A stretch of DNA of 64,000 nt from Lithospermum erythrorhizon (taxonomy: Eukaryota > Streptophyta > Magnoliopsida > Boraginales > Boraginaceae): contig JADFUC010001017.1 in NCBI GenBank assembly GCA_019722365.1, forward strand, positions 248,001 to 312,000, written 5' to 3'. Position 1 is the first letter of the stretch. Each line of letters opens with the position of its first letter. This document shows, in pieces, positions 1 through 12,989 of this stretch. The notes below the pieces were generated by a model that saw nothing but the letters and a program-made list of their open reading frames with translations, made no database searches and had not been told where the DNA came from. A program made the translations under genes and the position numbers.

Positions 1-1580
1 GACACGCCATGGAATGACACCTCCCACATATATGGGTACGGGGAAGGTCGTGCCATTATCGAGAACCCACGGCAGAAGAAGGTTTGACCCGGGAGGAGGA
101 GTATTGGCCCGGTCGGTCGCAGGCGTTGAAGCTGCTTGAGGTTGGGGATATATCGTGGGACCTCGAATCAGCTAGGTCCCTATCGGAGAGGATTAGCTAG
201 CCCAGCGTCGGTTAAGGTCGACTCTCGCGTCTTGGCTTGGGGAGGACGGCGTGAGGATGAAGAGGCCACAGAGCCTTGAAGGGGTGGCTGAGGCCTTGAG
301 GACCCGCTTCTGCTAAAGACTCGAGAGGGCCAGATCGAGAGGAGGGTGATGATCGGGCGTCGCTATTGTACCCCTGGCCTTCAGGGCGAGAGTGGGTAGA
401 GTCAGACATGATGTGGGGAAAAGTTGAGGGGTTGATTAGCAAAAGGTGGAAACCGGGAGACTTTTTACTAATCAGGGATGGAGAAGAAATGAGGAGGGTT
501 TCTTCGCAATTGATTTGGGGAAAATAGAGAGAAATTAGGGAACTCAACCGACTATGATAGTGGAAGGCGGATAGGCGGGAGAATGATAAGGCGCCGTTTG
601 ATGTGAAGCATTGAAGAGACCCACCCATATTCAAGATCCGACCCATAGAAAATGGGCGGAGTATGAAGCAAATAATGAACCATAAATAATTGGTGGAGTG
701 GGGGGTCCAGCCGATTGGAAATTCATCGAAGAAGGATCGCGGATAAAGAGCGAATAAATGGACTGGTCTCGTGAGCGGGCTAGGATGCCCAAAACCCGCC
801 CTAAGAGACATTATCAGTATTTCGGTAGGAAGAAGAAAGAAGACCGTTAGTGTCGGCGATTAAGATCTCCGTTAAAGGGGGTAATTAAGGCTATGTTACG
901 GCCGCAATGAGCCGCCTAATCGTGTCGGTATTGAATGAGCCGTCAAGGCTCACGAAATGTAAATTCAAACAGCCCATAAAAGGTAGCGAGGCCAAAATCG
1001 ATTCTTTGATACCCCGAATACTCATTCTTTACGAAACTAAACTCCTTCGTCCAGATTCTTGTTACCATGACAACCGATCCTTGTTTTGCGAAGCATTTTG
1101 AAGCAAAGTATCAAAGCTTCGATTTGGAGGATTTGTGATCCGACACTCTTGGCTGGACCAGATCATCACCATCCGATCATCTATCTTTGAAAAAGTTATA
1201 GTCAATCGCTTGGATTCGATTAAGTGAAAACTTGAAATGTCCTTCTTTGAAAGTCATTTATTCCTTACATGACATACTTAACGGTGTGATGGCCAGGCAG
1301 GTGATGGGTGAAACTTTTCAAAAATAGGTGATCGTAGGATGGTTTGAAGCATGGGTGATTAGCAGAAATATCTTTATGGCATGGTGATTCTTGTATCATT
1401 AACCCTAGAAACAACCTAGAAAGCCTAAATTTTATTCCGAAAGCAAGTAGGTATTTAACTGGGCTTTTAGAAGGAAATATCTTGTTTATAAGTTAGAAGT
1501 TCCAAAGTATTACGGAGTATTACAATTCTTTCACAAATGTAAGTACTGTAACCAATTAGCTCACAAAGAGCCTCAAATTC
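1..1580. other. Left flank without a recognisable gene
   Basis: This stretch lies 3' of the minus-strand IBR3-like gene. The first 450 bases are clearly richer in G+C than the rest and hold one minus-strand open frame, listed separately. From about 900 to 1580 the DNA is AT-rich with only short frames. Part of 1400-1580 is probably the 3' UTR of the IBR3-like gene, because its stop codon is at 1581-1583, but I see no decisive polyadenylation signal. Confidence 0.5.
212..409 (-). other. Unrecognised minus-strand open frame, possible 5' exon
   Basis: From an ATG at 407-409 an open frame of about 65 codons runs leftwards to 212. It is rich in Ser, Pro, Arg and Gly and starts MSDSTHSRPEG. It is preceded on the minus strand by a pyrimidine-rich, 5'-UTR-like stretch, and the frame stays open further upstream to 811. 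The local base composition is GC-richer than its surroundings. No domain is recognised. It could be the first exon of a gene running off the left edge, a retroelement gag start, or chance. Confidence 0.15.
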
Positions 1581-1592
1581 TCAGATTTTAGC
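1581..1592 (-). other. PTS1-like C-terminus (Ala-Lys-Ile-stop) of the IBR3-like protein
   Basis: The last codons read GCT AAA ATC TGA, so the protein ends in AKI. This fits the plant peroxisomal PTS1 pattern [SA][KR][LMI] and supports peroxisomal import. As I recall, Arabidopsis IBR3 ends in the stronger SKL. The residues just upstream (EMRR) are partly basic, which usually helps weak PTS1 signals. Targeting strength is inferred. Confidence 0.6.
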
Positions 1593-4500
1593 CCTACGCA
1601 TTTCTAGTTTTGCAATTGTACCAAGATGCACTTCGTCTGGACCATCTGCAATTCTTAGGGTTCTCGCCGCAGCCCATAGGTGAGCCAGGACGGTATCACC
1701 GGACACGCCAGCAGCACCATGAACTTGCATTGCCATGTCAAGTACCCTTAGTGCCATGTTAGGAGCAGCCACCTACTCATTGTACCAGCAGATAATTATT
1801 GAACATGAAAATGGAGAAAAAATGTCTGAACTGAAACTTGAGTAACAAAATAATTACCTTGGCCATAGCTATGGTTCCGTAGGCCTTTCTTATTCCAAGT
1901 CTATCAAGTTGGTCTGCAGCTTCAAGAACCAACAATCTGGCCTGCTCCAACTCTATTCGACACTGCGATGGTGGGAGCTCATATCATTAGCCATACATCC
2001 GTAAGGAATAAAATTTTAAATACAGTAGGAGTGTAGAACTTCTAACTTTAGGACTACAAGAATCAGCAAATGCATCAGCTTAACATAGACCTTCTATAGG
2101 TTGGATAGTGAACATCAAGATTTTTATCTAACTTAGCGATGGCATCAGTCTCGTTTCCATGTCCTATGGAGTCAAAGATTTTATATCCTCTGACTCTTGG
2201 ATATAATGGAATTTTCCAGTTGGAATTCTTATCTATTTAGTAGAGAGTGTTTACATTTCACTCTTGGGTCCATTCGAGAACGGACTCCTTGTTCTCACAG
2301 GAGCAAGGGTGCGTACTATCGGAACCCCTCCCCCTACCCGCTTAGGCGGTAGCCTCTCAAGAAGCATTGGGGCATGTTAATGTAATGATGGATTCTGTCT
2401 CACCTTAGCGATATCAGATAGGAATGAACCATGCTCTGCAATAAATTTTCCAAATGCTTTTCTTTGCAGAGCCCGTTGTGCAGCCATCTGCATGCCCCGT
2501 TCTGCAGCACCTATCAGTCTCATGCAATGATGCAATCGACCAGGACCTAATCTACCCTACAAAAATAAATTGAAATAGAATCAATAGACGAGCACTACCG
2601 ACTATATACCCGATAATAAAGACTTAGGCAAGTATGCTTTGCAAGAGCAAGAGGTAGAGTTGATTGAACAAAAACAAGGTACATTGTAATAAGAAAGAGC
2701 AAGAGGTAGAGTTGATTGTTAGAGAATTAAGGACATTAATAAGTTAACTAACCAACAAAAGACTAAAACCATGGATACCTGGGCAATCTCAAATCCACGT
2801 CCCTCACCCAGCAAGATATTCTTAGCTGGGACACAAACATTCTCAAATGAAATTTCTGCATGCCCATGAGGTGCATCATCAAATCCAAAAACTGTGAGTG
2901 GCCTCTTAATGTTAACACCTGGAGTTTTGATGTCTACTAAAATCATGGACTGCTGCTTATGGTTAGGGGCAGTAAGATCAGTTTTACCCTGCATAGTTTT
3001 TGAAATTTCGTCTTACTTTTAGAGATGAAGTAGGAGTTTATATGCCAATAAAATGTAATAACGAAACTTACCATGACAATAAGGACTTTGCACCTAGGAT
3101 CCATGGCTCCACTTGTCCACCACTTCTTCCCGTTTATGATATAAGAATCCCCTTGTCTACAGACATAGCAGTGAGAACATAGATTAAATGGTAAATACTA
3201 TCATTGAGAACTAGAGCCCCATGAAACCATGTCATAGTCAAATTGAGTTGGACCAAAAAACTTCGGTGTTGACAGGTTTCTGGTGGGACGATGGATAGGA
3301 AGGCATTGGGATGACGATCAAGAGTGCTAGGTTTATGAAACTTCTCACATTTTGAAAATTTTACGATACAATATTTTCACATCAACCAATTGAGTCCTTT
3401 GTAACTAATAACCCAACCATCATCATCTTATCGTTTGGATTTGTACATCTGATATATCGGTTCACAAGTAGAATCCCCCTTTCATTCAATTATTCAGATT
3501 GATAAAACTAAATGAATTAACCAAAAACACAGCCATTTTACATACCTTCTAATTGAACACTCAATATTGGTTGCATCTGAAGACGCAACTTGTGGTTCTG
3601 TCATTGCAAATCCAGACCTGATTTTTCCCTCAAGCAATGGAACCAGCCATTTTTTAAGTTGTTCTTCATTTCCATATCTCAGTAGAACCTGTTGATAACA
3701 TTTTTAGGCAGGAAGCAGATGACATGAAATGCATAGATTTATAAAGTAACAAATTGAAAAATAGTTAGCAGATAATAGAGTACTGCACACAAAGCAGCTA
3801 AATGAAGAAATTAACCAGGATCAATATAGATAGCAACAACCGGGGAGCTCTGAAATGTCGGAGCAACTTAACTATGATAGGCGAAATGTTATGTATGTGC
3901 TTTGCAACTTCATCACACTCTTATTAAGGAGCCAATTTAAATGCAAAGATCAAAACAACCCACTCTGAATGAACTGAATTATTTGAATGAATCGTATTTA
4001 AAGGATTTTACCGCCAATATCCAATGCTTTCTTTTTTTCATTCAAGCCCTCAACAAAGTATACCAAGTACACTTTTCGTTCATAATTGAATGTCCTCCCT
4101 TCCATTAAAAGGTTCTGAACAATTAATGAACTCTTTCTCTCATTTACTCACAGTTGTTCACTTTATACTTCCTTCTTTTAAGGTTTAATGGTAGTAGATG
4201 TGGGTCATCATATACAGTATAAAGTTAAAAGGTACGTTAATGTGAAAAGAGGAAATAAATATTCATTCCAAAAAGAGGAAATAAATATTTATTCCAAACA
4301 AAAATAGGTGCTCTCTCTCTCTCTCTGGTAGAATTTAGATTTAAACATAATGATCTGTTAAAACAGTAGAAGAAACCATGATAAACATAAGACAGAAAAT
4401 AGAAGGCTATTACCAGTCATCTTTTCCTAAATTAGGCTTGAAAGGTAATTTTTCATAGTTACCTCTTTTAATTAGTTTCTTAACCCCTCACACTACATAT

Positions 4501-7500
4501 TAGAAATTTTAGAACAGTCTCTTCTAATGTTTACCAGTGATTCAGGAGACATGCTCTTACCTCCATATTTCCAGTGTCTGGAGCACCGCAATTAAACACT
4601 TGAGGAGCATAAAGGGAGCGTCCCATTACTGCACAAAGATAACCATACTCCAGATTTGAGAGACCAGCACCAAGCAAGCGATCAGATGTCTTGACCAAGG
4701 AAGCACTAGTATTTGAACAGAAAAGTAGCTTCTTTGCCCGTGCAGCACTATCCAACTGAATATCGATTTCGAGAAAATAAATTGAGCACAACAGTATAAC
4801 CACACAGAACAAGAAGTTAATAGCAGAAACTTAATTTGAATATCAAACTGAGAAATACAAGATAAATGATGAAATATCCTTACAGGTATCCATAAGTTCC
4901 ATAACCCTTCATTCTTAGCGAGCTCCTTTAACCTTTCCTCCTCAGGGTGAATTTCCCAGCGCATGGTAGATAAAGCCTGGTTGTAGAACTCCTTTTCCAT
5001 AGGATATATGTGTTTCTCCATAAATCTAATCAACCGGTCTTCTAAGTCCTGAACATTCTTACTTGGGACAAATTTCCCTCCCCCCTTTAGACCCTTACTT
5101 TTGCTATGATCTAGCTGATTATGTTCTTCAGTAACTTTTCCTGAGCGATCAAGGCCCAACAAATGTAAAGAAAAAGAAAATCAATTGAAGTGAAATGAAT
5201 GTCTGAGATATAAGAAATTAGACTCTATGAAAAGCCCATAATCACATCGGAAATGACAAAAAATAGCCAATTTTCTACACAAACAGATACTAAATATAGC
5301 AAGTTCAACGTTATCACCATATTGTAATGAGAGAAGCCGCAACATATCTAAGAAAGTGAGCAAAGCGAACCAATAACAGATCGAGGAAAGTAAGAGTCCT
5401 ATCCAACATCAAAGTTTTAACAAAGGGTGTCAACCTCAATGATAAAAGCAGTTATATTGACCAGATATATGGACAACTCAATATAATCATATGTTCTCTA
5501 GAGTCTAGACCTTGTGGCAAACGAACCATCTGTACCTAATCAGTATTCCTTAAGAAATTCTGACCATTTTTTTCCAAAGAAAATCAAATTAACAATGAAA
5601 AATGTATACTTAGCATGACAATATATAACTTGTCAGCTAAATGAGATGAAGCCAAATACAGTTGACATGTCTAAGAAAGATCCAGGAAGATTCATTTAAG
5701 TAAATTCAAATATGCATAGTTACATGTGGGAATGGATAAGTATAATAATTACAAGATTGCATATGAACAATGAAAAAACAGGGCTACCTGATGGTGGATG
5801 GGGAGGAAGAACAGATTCACTTTCAATAAATGACCATGCAGTTCTAATGAGCCCATCAGCCTTATTTCCTGCAGTTCTAGCTCTTTCTCCTCCTGATGCA
5901 TTCCCCTGTGTGATAGTAATGGTAAAAATCATTATAAGCTGTTTACTATGCTATCCTTAATGGTTAGTCGCAAGTGAGTCAATAAGACACTCCTCTATAG
6001 CTCTATGGTAGTCCGAAATCCAATAGCTAGGAAATAGACTCACCATGATCCATCTGGAATGAACTCCTGCATAAATTGATGCACCACGGAACAAAGAGAA
6101 GGCCACATAGAATTTCCATTGAGCAGCAGGCCATGGTTTTCCCTGAATCGTAATGATTTTCTCAGCAGAAACACAATGAGAGTTAAGTAGAAATAAAGAT
6201 TAGAACACTCATTTATCAAAGGTGGTGCAATTTTAAATTACAAATTGATGGATAAATACAGGCAGTAGGTGAATAATAATTTCTACTTCTATTATTAGAA
6301 TATAGTTTATGATGGCCTTTCAATGAGGACAGCAGTGGGGAAGTTTTTTTAATGAGCCAGCCTTTCACCAATACAGTAGGGAATATGAGATTCAACGTTA
6401 CTGTTAAAAAAATTCACGGACTTTACCGCATAAAAACAGTACTGTACAAGATATTCTGCAATGGAAGGAATTCCTTCAGGCATGCTGGTAAGTTCAAATC
6501 CACCTTTCTCTTCTACTTCATCTAGTGAAGTATCAAAAATGTAATGCTGCCAATATATCAGGGGTAAAAATTGTCAGGAATAGCAAGTGTATCCGGCAGC
6601 TTGCATCTAACTGAATAAACCGAAGGAAGTGGAAAGACAGTCCTCTCAGTAAAATAGCCTTGAGTTATGTTATGGAAAGTTGTACACATAAACATAGAAA
6701 ACTTCATAGCTTCAAATTACTGTAAATCAAATACCAAGCAGCTGGTAGCAACATCACACATCTGATTCCCCAAAGTGGATAGTTCCCAGTCAAGAATGCC
6801 AATCACTCTATCCTGCACGATTAACAGTGTAAATTAATGTACATTTTAAATTCTTGTTGATCATGTTTACCATAGCTTCAACATGGATATGCGACGCACA
6901 GTCATATATCACTTGGTAACAGGGTGCAGTATCAAATGTTATATCAACCGTTATCAAATAACACAACAGAGCGTCCAAGTACTGCACCTCAACGGGGTGA
7001 AAAACAACATTATCTATGCGAAAGTCACCATGAACTAGACCAGCTGTTGCTCCAGAAGAATCTTCCTGGGGTATGTGTTCCCTTAACCAGTCAACCAGTT
7101 GCAACATTTTTGGATTTCTGGGGGATTTTCCCTCACCAGTAGAAACTAGATACTGTTTGGCCCATCTCTCCACCTAAAGCAGGAATGTAACTTTACTGTT
7201 AGCCAGTTTCCAATCTGATTTCAGAAAATCACAGACGGCTGATTTGAAGCATTTACAATGAACATACATCATTTGTTAGATAGAAAGTAGTTCCAGCACC
7301 ACCTCTTATAATACATGATTACATATGAGCAATTACAACAGCAAATTCGTGGTCTCATATACACTTCTAGACTTTCCTTCTATAATGGTTGCCAAAAGGT
7401 AGTAAGAGGGCATTTTGAGTTTTTTGGAGGAAAGGTTTCGAATCAGGGAGCTTCATTTTTGTAACATGAAATAGGGGCCTTACACATAATATACAGTGTA

Positions 7501-10335
7501 GATATTATTATCTCGGTCTTTTTGTCTTAGGATGAGAGACACAAACCTGTCTTTTGCAGTAATCGTTTCGTCTTCCAAAGTTTCCAAGACCAATTGCGTC
7601 AACATCAGGAGAGTGTAGTGCCGCTAAAGCCTTCGCAGTTGCATCATATAACGCTTTTCTTTGCGCCGGTGCTACACCCTAGACAGAATGATCCACATTA
7701 CATCACCCACTATTCCGTGATATAAAATTTTCCAAGACCGATGGGTGCTAAGGTCTAGGGACACATAAATACTATAGAAGTTGAAACAAAAGATGGACAT
7801 ACAGGTAGCTTTGGGTCAATAAATAGACGCCCTTCCAGATACTCCATGATGTAGAATGGAGTTCCAATTACACTCGAATCAGAGCATAAGCAAAAGACTT
7901 TAGGAACTGGCACCAGAGTATGATTACCCAATGCATGGAGAACCTACATAAGTCACCAAAAGGCTGAGGTAGTTAAGTACTTAATAATTTTTTACCAGAA
8001 AACACATTCTGTAAATAGGCATGATTGAGAATTGCTCTTTATATTTGGCTTAGCTTATTTAGGAGCTTATAAGTATAATTGGACATGGGAGTGTTTTATT
8101 TTATACAAAATACCTAAAACAAGCTTCCATTGGTCTTGTTTGAGCATTAATCATTTCGAGATATCAAATGACTTCAAGAAATCAGGGAGAAACTTATGGA
8201 TCAAGAATGCTTCAACAATAATACTAACTCCTGTATAAGATAGCTTAAAAATGGCCTGCAGTAAAGAAGGAGAAGCAAGCAATGGTTGCATAACAGCACA
8301 GGCACTAATTATCAAGGGCAGTACCCGATATTCTCTCTCAACAGCATGTGCAGATTCAAGCAATTTCCCAGGAGGCTTCTTCCTCAGCACATATCTCTTT
8401 ACAGAAGACCCAGAACGGACTTCCATGAGAAATGTAGGATTTGATTGACCATGGCCAAACTGATATAGAGAATGTATGAAATCAGTAAATGAATACAGTA
8501 GATCAAAGACAGTAGAAGATATCCGGTATGGTAGGCAAATAACGAAAAATTACAAACAAAATAGCATCCTTCAACAAAATTTGATTTGTTCTCTTATCCA
8601 AAACTACACTGCAAAAAACAAACAAATAATCTAGGTTTCAGACATTGGTTGAAAGAGATAGGAGATTATAGGCACAGGTAAAATTTTGGACACCAGTTCC
8701 CACAACCAAGTATGAATTCATTATCAAACAGCTGAAAATAAAAGTAAACCCCAATCTTTGACTTCTGAAATCTCATTCCTAAACAAAGATTTGAACCTTA
8801 CAATCAGGTGGAATGAAGTTCACTGTTCTAAACATTCTTTGAGTAGAGTCTGTTTTCAATGTCTTTTCGTCTTTCCCTTAATTTAATTGTTCGTTATTGG
8901 TCTTGCCAGTATTTAGCATTTTAGCCTTGGGAAGGAATCTATCAGACTTAAGGCTGCATTACCAAACGACCTGACAGCGCTTCACCAGCAGCGTATTAAC
9001 AGGGTGCTGGGGGCCTCTCATCTCTGGCGCGCCTCTCATCTCTGGCGCCCCTTTCCGAGAACCTGGGCCCAGTCTAAAAAGTATAATTGAGACTGCAAGG
9101 CCGCCCGACTTTCAGTTTTTTGAGATATAAATGGTGGAAAGACTTTCAAACAAACTGAAGATACGAATTTCTTTTCCCAATTATCATTGGAAAAAAATAT
9201 TTTATTACCAAACATAAAGATGATATATGCAGAAAAAGTGATGCATTGAAACTCGCATATCGGCGGAGAACAGAGCCTATGACCTATCAGGTCTCTGTAA
9301 GTCTCATTACGACTGGACCAATTCGATGATCCGGCATGCAGATTACCATTTGTTGCTAAAATTTTACATCTCAGAAACTAACATAAAAATGTTGAAACAG
9401 AAACTCACTCTCCAACAGAATGTCTACATTGTGAACTGTGATCCATTTTCAGCATATTGTAGAAACAAGGCTAACAGGAACAATAAGAGGATAAGAGTTG
9501 TAAAACTAATATTCTTCACCGAATTCAGCCTGGAACCTTTTTCATCCCCTTCTTTCACTTCACGTAATACAAATTGACTTTATATGGACTATTGCAATAT
9601 ATTACAATTTTTAAGTTACACCTGGCAATACAGACGTGGCCTATATATACGCCAACTTTTGATTTCTTATTAGCAGTAAATACAAACGAACACTTCCAGA
9701 ACATGATCATTTTGATGTTGACTCCTGGATACCATCGCTAGAGGAGAGCTTCTAGTAGATTCAAAGTTCACAGTTCAAAAGAACCAGAATGTGAGAGTGC
9801 ATTGCTCAACAAATCACAAGTCTTCATAACAAAATTATCAATACACAAAACGAATAACAGATACAAAGATGTTAACGCTATTCTTTGAATTGGGATTAGT
9901 AAGCAAATTTCAAACCAACCAATTTAGTTGCTTCACTTAACTTCTCCCACTAAATTCATTGATCATTACCACAAAATGAATTCGACACAAGTATAATAAT
10001 CCCTCCGTCTCAATTTAATTGATCATAACATAATTCTTAATAATTCGTTTTACTATTTTCAATTAGCAAAAAATATTAACCAATAAAAATAAAAACATTA
10101 GTAGATAAACAATAAGATTATCAGAAGCATAAACAATAAGATTTTGCTAGATGATCAATTAAATTGAAACATAAGGAATATTTCGAGTTGAATTAAAAAC
10201 CTGATAAAGATTGAAATGATAAGGAGGATTTGGGAACCCAACAACATTATCAGAAGCATAACGAAGCAGCCCTTTGGTATCAAAAGCCTGAGCTGAGTCA
10301 ACTTTGATCAAAAGCTCAGATATGTTAGTTGCCAT
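1581..10335 (-). CDS. IBR3: IBR3-like acyl-CoA dehydrogenase with APH kinase-like domain (17 exons, complete)
   Basis: Exons in transcription order: 10335-10201, 8459-8325, 7943-7803, 7678-7547, 7173-6988, 6812-6735, 6546-6427, 6142-6044, 5905-5788, 5140-4884, 4755-4561, 3688-3546, 3156-3072, 2988-2779, 2556-2404, 1962-1858 and 1772-1581. Every junction is GT..AG. They total 2484 nt and 827 residues, close to the Arabidopsis IBR3 length of about 824. Residues about 46-340 form an APH/choline-kinase-like fold: the catalytic loop [10 protein letters not shown] has H229, D231 and N236, and the metal-binding aspartate is D251 in [11 protein letters not shown]. Residues about 395-825 form the acyl-CoA dehydrogenase, with [15 protein letters not shown] (559 onwards) in the flavin region, [12 protein letters not shown], and the C-terminal helices [16 protein letters not shown]. 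Plant members act in peroxisomes on indole-3-butyric acid (conversion to IAA); ACAD10/ACAD11 are the animal relatives. All key residues are present and no break is seen, so it is probably functional. The role is inferred from family membership. Confidence 0.93.
4312..4326. repeat. Short (CT)n microsatellite in an IBR3-like intron
   Basis: A run of CT dinucleotides lies in the intron between exons 11 and 12 of the IBR3-like gene. It is far from either splice site and no function is implied. Confidence 0.7.
8950..9075. repeat. GC-rich patch with a 17-18 bp tandem duplication in IBR3-like intron 1
   Basis: Within the 1.74-kb first intron, an otherwise AT-rich stretch is interrupted by about 120 bases of GC-rich DNA. 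The unit cctctcatctctggcgc occurs twice in tandem near 9015-9050. The left border (gctgcattaccaaacgacc) resembles the ends of small hAT-like MITEs. I found no convincing inverted partner, so an inserted fragment is likely but its class is uncertain. Confidence 0.4.
9997..10180. mobile_element. Stowaway-type MITE in IBR3-like intron 1
   Basis: The left end reads TA-atccctccgtctcaattt, matching the plant Stowaway terminal consensus CTCCCTCCGTC. The right end at 10149-10180 is its imperfect inverted copy (tgatcaattaaattgaaaca...ggaaTA). Both ends abut TA, the expected Tc1/mariner target duplication. The element is about 184 bp and has no coding capacity. It ends 20 bp from the splice donor of exon 1. 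Confidence 0.8.
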
Positions 10336-11200
10336 CTATGTTTTTGATGAATTGTCTCAAAGAAAAAATTCAAGAAGAAGTTTTTGTAAGAAATGGATAT
10401 GAATTTGAGGTACTATAAGGATTATGATTTTGACCCAAACCAAGTGCTAACAGACGACGGGATACGATCATATCAATGATTATATGAATTTGGAATTTAT
10501 CATTTTATAATAATTTCAAATGACAGAATAATAATAACTTTTGTGGTAATTTACCACTTATGTAAATAACAATGAATATAATGAAAATTTTGGTATGGAA
10601 AGGTAGAAAGTATCTTATTCCTTTTTCTTGCTTATCATTACTAAATATGAATGAATATGAATAGTATTTATAGAATTACAAAATTACATTAACCGTTATG
10701 CTCCAGCAAGCTGTGAGGAGGCTTGCTCAGAGATAGGTGACGTTTTGTAATTCGTCGATTGGCTTAGCATGATGCTGGGTAATTCAACATGTGATTCGTC
10801 AAGTAGACATATTGGGTGATTAAATCCGTGAAATGATCGGCCCTCTTGAATTCTGGCAGCTCCCCTTGGATGATTGCTTTACTAGAATACAAGCCTTTCC
10901 AGGATGAAAAATCTGGAATACATGCCAGGTAAAAACTCGGAGGGATAAAATCGGACCCGAAGGAAAAAGTCTGACGTGTAATGCAGGGCTAAGCACCCCT
11001 AAATTAATTGGAACATAGCGTAGCGTTCGATCCTAGACCTTTTCGAAAAATGTTGTTGGCAGGACTTTGTGAATGATCGGCTAATTTTCACAAGATTGTA
11101 TCTTACGGATACATATCTAACATTAACTTGAGGTGATGAGAATAAAAAGAGCTTTGGTGAAATAATGGCTGTTCGATCTCCCTTGATGTAGCCTTCCTTT
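10336..11200. other. 5' flank of the IBR3-like gene, no other gene
   Basis: This is AT-rich DNA upstream (minus orientation) of the IBR3-like start codon at 10335. The nearest part must hold its promoter and 5' UTR. A weak TATA-like string (ttatagta on minus) lies near 10410-10420, but it is not distinctive. Past about 10.7 kb the sequence is likely the decayed 3' part of the neighbouring Copia element. Confidence 0.35.
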
Positions 11201-11303
11201 TATCGAGAGATACCAAAATTTGCATTATCTTCGCTTAGATGATGGTTGGTACTTGATATGATTATAAATCGCATGAGTTTTAGGAGATGATTGATTAGCG
11301 ACC

Positions 11304-11591
11304 TTAGCCATCTAGCATTCTACCTTCGTGAGCAATAAACCTGGATGATTTGGATGAGGTGGTGAAGCTTTTCTTACATGATCTCCAAAGAGTGCGATGC
11401 CGCCACTTGTAAACATATCCGGTTTGAGAAATGGTTTTGTGAGGGATCGAGATAACTTTAGTTGCCTTTAATTGTGAAGGGCCAGGGGTCGTCCTTTGAG
11501 TAAAAAACAATCTCATATCTTTAATGCCAAAGAAGATATGAAAAGATATGTTCTCACTTTTATGATATATTTTTGTCGGACGGTGAATCAT
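11304..11591 (-). pseudogene. Copia RNase H remnant
   Basis: The minus strand encodes a frameshifted RNase H end. One frame reads SQTGYVYKWRHRTLWRS and another SGGIALFGDHVRKA, together matching the Copia pattern SQTGY-F-CGGTAISWRS-KQ. The frames alternate, showing at least one indel. It is not translatable. Confidence 0.7.
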
Positions 11592-11599
11592 GATAACAA

Positions 11600-12530
11600 A
11601 TTAAGCACCAAAATGTCAGTCTAGTACATTGAGCAAGATATAGCAGATGCGCCCTATTAAGCTCAAATATAGTACTGAACCAAAGCAAAATTTCATTTTA
11701 TTCACTTGATTGAGGTCATTTAGTGTCAAGGGATCTTACTACCATAGGAGGTACTAAGGATAGCTTTATCCATATTGAAGCGTTTTAGAGTTTCTCGGTA
11801 TAAATCCACTGGTGAAAGAGTATACTTGGACAATTGTTGATACGGGCAGAGGCAAAGCTTTGTTTCGAGATCCTTAATTTCAAATTCACCATACTAAGCA
11901 TTCAATTGCTTTTGTAACCTCTTCGAGGAGTTCCAACTAAGTTGAAATGTCATCAAGCATTAACCACAACTATAATAACAAATCCTATAAAGCTGAATGT
12001 AACATAAAAGATGCATGGACAAATAGGATCTTTTCGTATCCTTAGTTATTAAATATTCACTAAGACGATTATATCACATTCGTCCAGATTGCTTTAATCC
12101 ATATAAAGCTCTATTAAGTTTGAGTGAATACATATGACGTGCTTTACTTTCAGATAATCTAAATCCTTGAGGATTTTCATGGTTGTTGTATCCATTTTCC
12201 TGTTGTTATAACCATAATCTGATGCATATCAAGTCCTTGAGGCTACACTTATCAGAGTATCAAGATGTAACGGCATCCATAATAGGAGAATACGTTTCTT
12301 AAGTAGTCAATCAGGAACTCTCATGAGGCTGCGTAACTTGCCAGAGTCTCGCTTTATAGCGTACTCTTACGTGTCTCTCGTTATATTTTCTTACGAACAC
12401 CCATTTTAATAAACTGGTTCCACGTTTTAGGTGTTTGAACTATAGGTCGAAAAACATTCGCTTTGTAAGAGACTTTAATTACCGTTAATGGTCCTTCCAT
12501 TTTATTAATCATGTCTTCATTGCGACATAA
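11600..12530 (-). pseudogene. Copia reverse transcriptase remnant (RVT_2)
   Basis: The clearest motif is LNRALYGLKQSGRMWYNRL (about 12065-12125), the Copia palm motif YGLKQSGR-WY. It is followed by FEIKDLETKLCL (near 11870) and TLKRFNMDKA (near 11780), equal to the Copia strings F-MKDLG...F-L and VLKRFNMD. The upstream RT start near 12.3-12.5 kb is eroded. The YVDD catalytic box is not readable, in keeping with an inactive copy. Confidence 0.75.
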
Positions 12531-12989
12531 TCATCACCCCATCCATAGTAATTTGATATATAATGCTTAAGACTTTGTTCACGATCCCACATTTCATTCT
12601 TGCATGCAAAATTGCATTCTTCATTTCTTGGTACCCGTTTCCCTTTGGAGGAATTTTCCTCATTTGGAGAATTAAGTCTTGAAATAGGGGATCGTTCATC
12701 ATAGTCTCACGAAGAACTATCTTTTGTGATTACGGTTGGCTTTTTCCTTTTACGGGCGGCTTTTGAATAATGAATCCGTAGCCAGCGTACCTTAAGAGCG
12801 ACTCGTTTCTTTGGGGCAACCCATGGCTGTCCATGGAATGATGGTATATACCGGGACATTTTTAGCGGGTATGTATGATTTAGTTATTCTGGTTGGGTAT
12901 CAACAAATGCATCTGGCATTTGACCAACAATATTTTGAAGATGGATAATCTTCAACTTCTGATTGATTAGTGTGTGAATCAAGATGAAG

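Noticed and set aside
4626..5162. Minus-strand frame of 178 codons as a separate gene
   Set aside because: It is exon 10 of the IBR3-like gene read through into the next intron; after the splice donor at 4883 the protein no longer resembles the family.
5712..5960. Plus-strand open frame of 82 codons
   Set aside because: It is antisense to exon 9 of the IBR3-like gene, whose splice sites and frame fit the family; the plus frame has no similarity.
8251..8448. Plus-strand open frame of 65 codons
   Set aside because: It is antisense to exon 2 of the IBR3-like gene.
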